A DNA stretch of 64,000 nt, from NCBI GenBank assembly GCA_000310025.1, contig FN649738.1, positions 622,346 through 686,345 of the forward strand, written 5' to 3'. The notes under the pieces are model-generated. The model had not been told where the DNA came from and ran no database searches. It worked only from the letters and a program-made list of their open reading frames with translations. A program made the position numbers and the translations under genes. How positions within the stretch are numbered: the first letter of the stretch is position 1; every line of letters begins with the position of its first letter. Positions 63,048-64,000 of this stretch are shown here, in pieces. This DNA comes from Ectocarpus siliculosus (Eukaryota > Sar > Phaeophyceae > Ectocarpales > Ectocarpaceae).

Positions 63048-63277
63048 CATCTCATCAACCATCCCGGAGGCTGCTACTGAGTGCAATTGGTTGGCGAAGT
63101 CGTGTGCACACAATACGGGTATCCTGCTGAATCGTCGCAAAAACCGGTAGTGCTAGGGCGCATCTCACCAACCCTCCTTACTCAACAAGAGGCTGCTGAA
63201 TGCAACTGACTGGCTGAGTCGTACGCATAGGGCACGGGAAAGGCGACCTGCAGAATCGCCGCAAAACCAGTGGTAGT
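63048..63277. repeat. Diverged 113-bp tandem duplication
   Basis: Unit 1 starts CATCTCATCAACC at 63048 and unit 2 starts CATCTCACCAACC at 63161. Both continue through GAGGCTGCT, a TGCAA(T/C)TG block and AATCG(T/C)CGCAAAA. Identity is roughly 70-75% by eye, so this is an old duplication. Confidence 0.7.
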
Positions 63278-64000
63278 TGGTGTTCTGCTCCTTTCCTCGT
63301 GTTGAGGTGGACGACACCACGCAAGTTTTGCTGTTACATGTCCGAGGGTATCTACAGTTTGAAGAAAAAACTGGAATCGACTACCGGCAACTCAAGAAGT
63401 CAACAACTACCAAATTTCCTCCCCTCATGTGCCTATCCCTATGTCAGCCGGCTCCGCTGTGTTCTGCCGTGCATGTCCTAAAAAAAATATGATGGCATCG
63501 GCAGAGAAACGGGGACCCGTCTACTCCGATACACTGCCCACAAAATATCCGCAGGTACATGCACCAGCTTGACACGTAGTCTACACTTGATGATGCACGA
63601 TCCTAGTCCCGGAACGCGACGAACAGTCAACCAATCAAAATCGCTGATGCCGGTTTCGTTGCTTGAAAATGGGGTAATGCACAACGGCGACAACAGAGGC
63701 AGCAAGTCGTACTGCAAAGGTTGTATCGGGAGAACGGGTTCCTCCGGGCGTGGCCCGCCACCTCACCGGGCCCAAACTCTTGTGCCGTGTTCGAAGATGT
63801 TGGAGCAGGCGATTCAAAACGTGCGCGCCGAGGTGGGTATGTTTGTATCGGGTGCTTGCAATTCCGCGGTGCCTCGGTCGTCATGTTCTTTTTTGTCCTT
63901 CCCCGCTTCTTTTGCCGTTTCTCGAAAAAGAAGCAGATAACATGAGGAAAACAAATGATGTTGCCGTCGTCGACATCGTAGAGCCGATAGTCCCTAGCTT
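63278..64000. other. Right edge, possible first exon near 63799-63834
   Basis: Near the right edge an ATG at 63799 opens MLEQAIQNVRAE and runs into a plausible donor (GAG|GTGGGT at 63835). It could be the first exon of a plus-strand gene beyond the window, but nothing else supports it. Confidence 0.2.

Noticed and set aside
1-64000. Integrated algal virus (phaeovirus) genes
   Set aside because: I looked for large intron-free viral-style genes and recognised none; all confident genes are intron-rich cellular ones.

Overview
The window is nuclear DNA of an intron-rich eukaryote, most likely a brown alga close to Ectocarpus (stramenopile). The grounds are many short GC-rich exons split by introns of about 0.2-2 kb, GT-AG borders whose phases match from exon to exon, a large polymorphic-membrane-protein (Pmp) type gene, an ankyrin/TRP-like channel gene, short dispersed repeats, and two assembly gaps (41136-41235 and 58254-58582). 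The species is inferred from gene style, not from a search.

Layout. 1-7316 (+): 3' part of an ankyrin-repeat cation channel gene. 7317-12197: no gene; it holds a perfect hairpin, a 111-bp minisatellite (8947-9735) and a CCATGG-rich cluster. 12198-17088 (-): a complete ten-exon secreted GDSL lipase/esterase gene. 19735-34464 (-): a twenty-exon ZW10 gene (kinetochore and Golgi-ER tethering) whose introns hold two copies of a TA-flanked MITE and a foldback element. 35841-40358 (-): a Pmp-like beta-helix/multi-pass membrane protein gene with a frameshift near its start and an in-frame TAG, so probably a pseudogene. 40.4-42.7 kb: G-rich repeats around a gap. 44880-46712 (-): a frameshifted Penelope-like reverse transcriptase relic in AT-richer DNA. 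48202-53074 (-): an eight-exon gene of unknown family. 55.2-55.9 kb: tRNA-derived, SINE-like sequences. 58583-60257 (+): last exon of a gene ending in a villin headpiece. 60258-64000: no gene recognised.

The genes are unrelated single-copy-style neighbours, as expected for a nuclear chromosome; there is no operon and no evident shared pathway. The mobile and repeat DNA between and inside them is the least explained part. Gene models were built by hand from codon continuity, splice signals and phase. Total phase closes exactly for the GDSL gene (1560 nt), ZW10 (2631 nt) and the unknown gene (2523 nt), and fails by one base in the Pmp gene, which supports a real lesion or a sequence error there.
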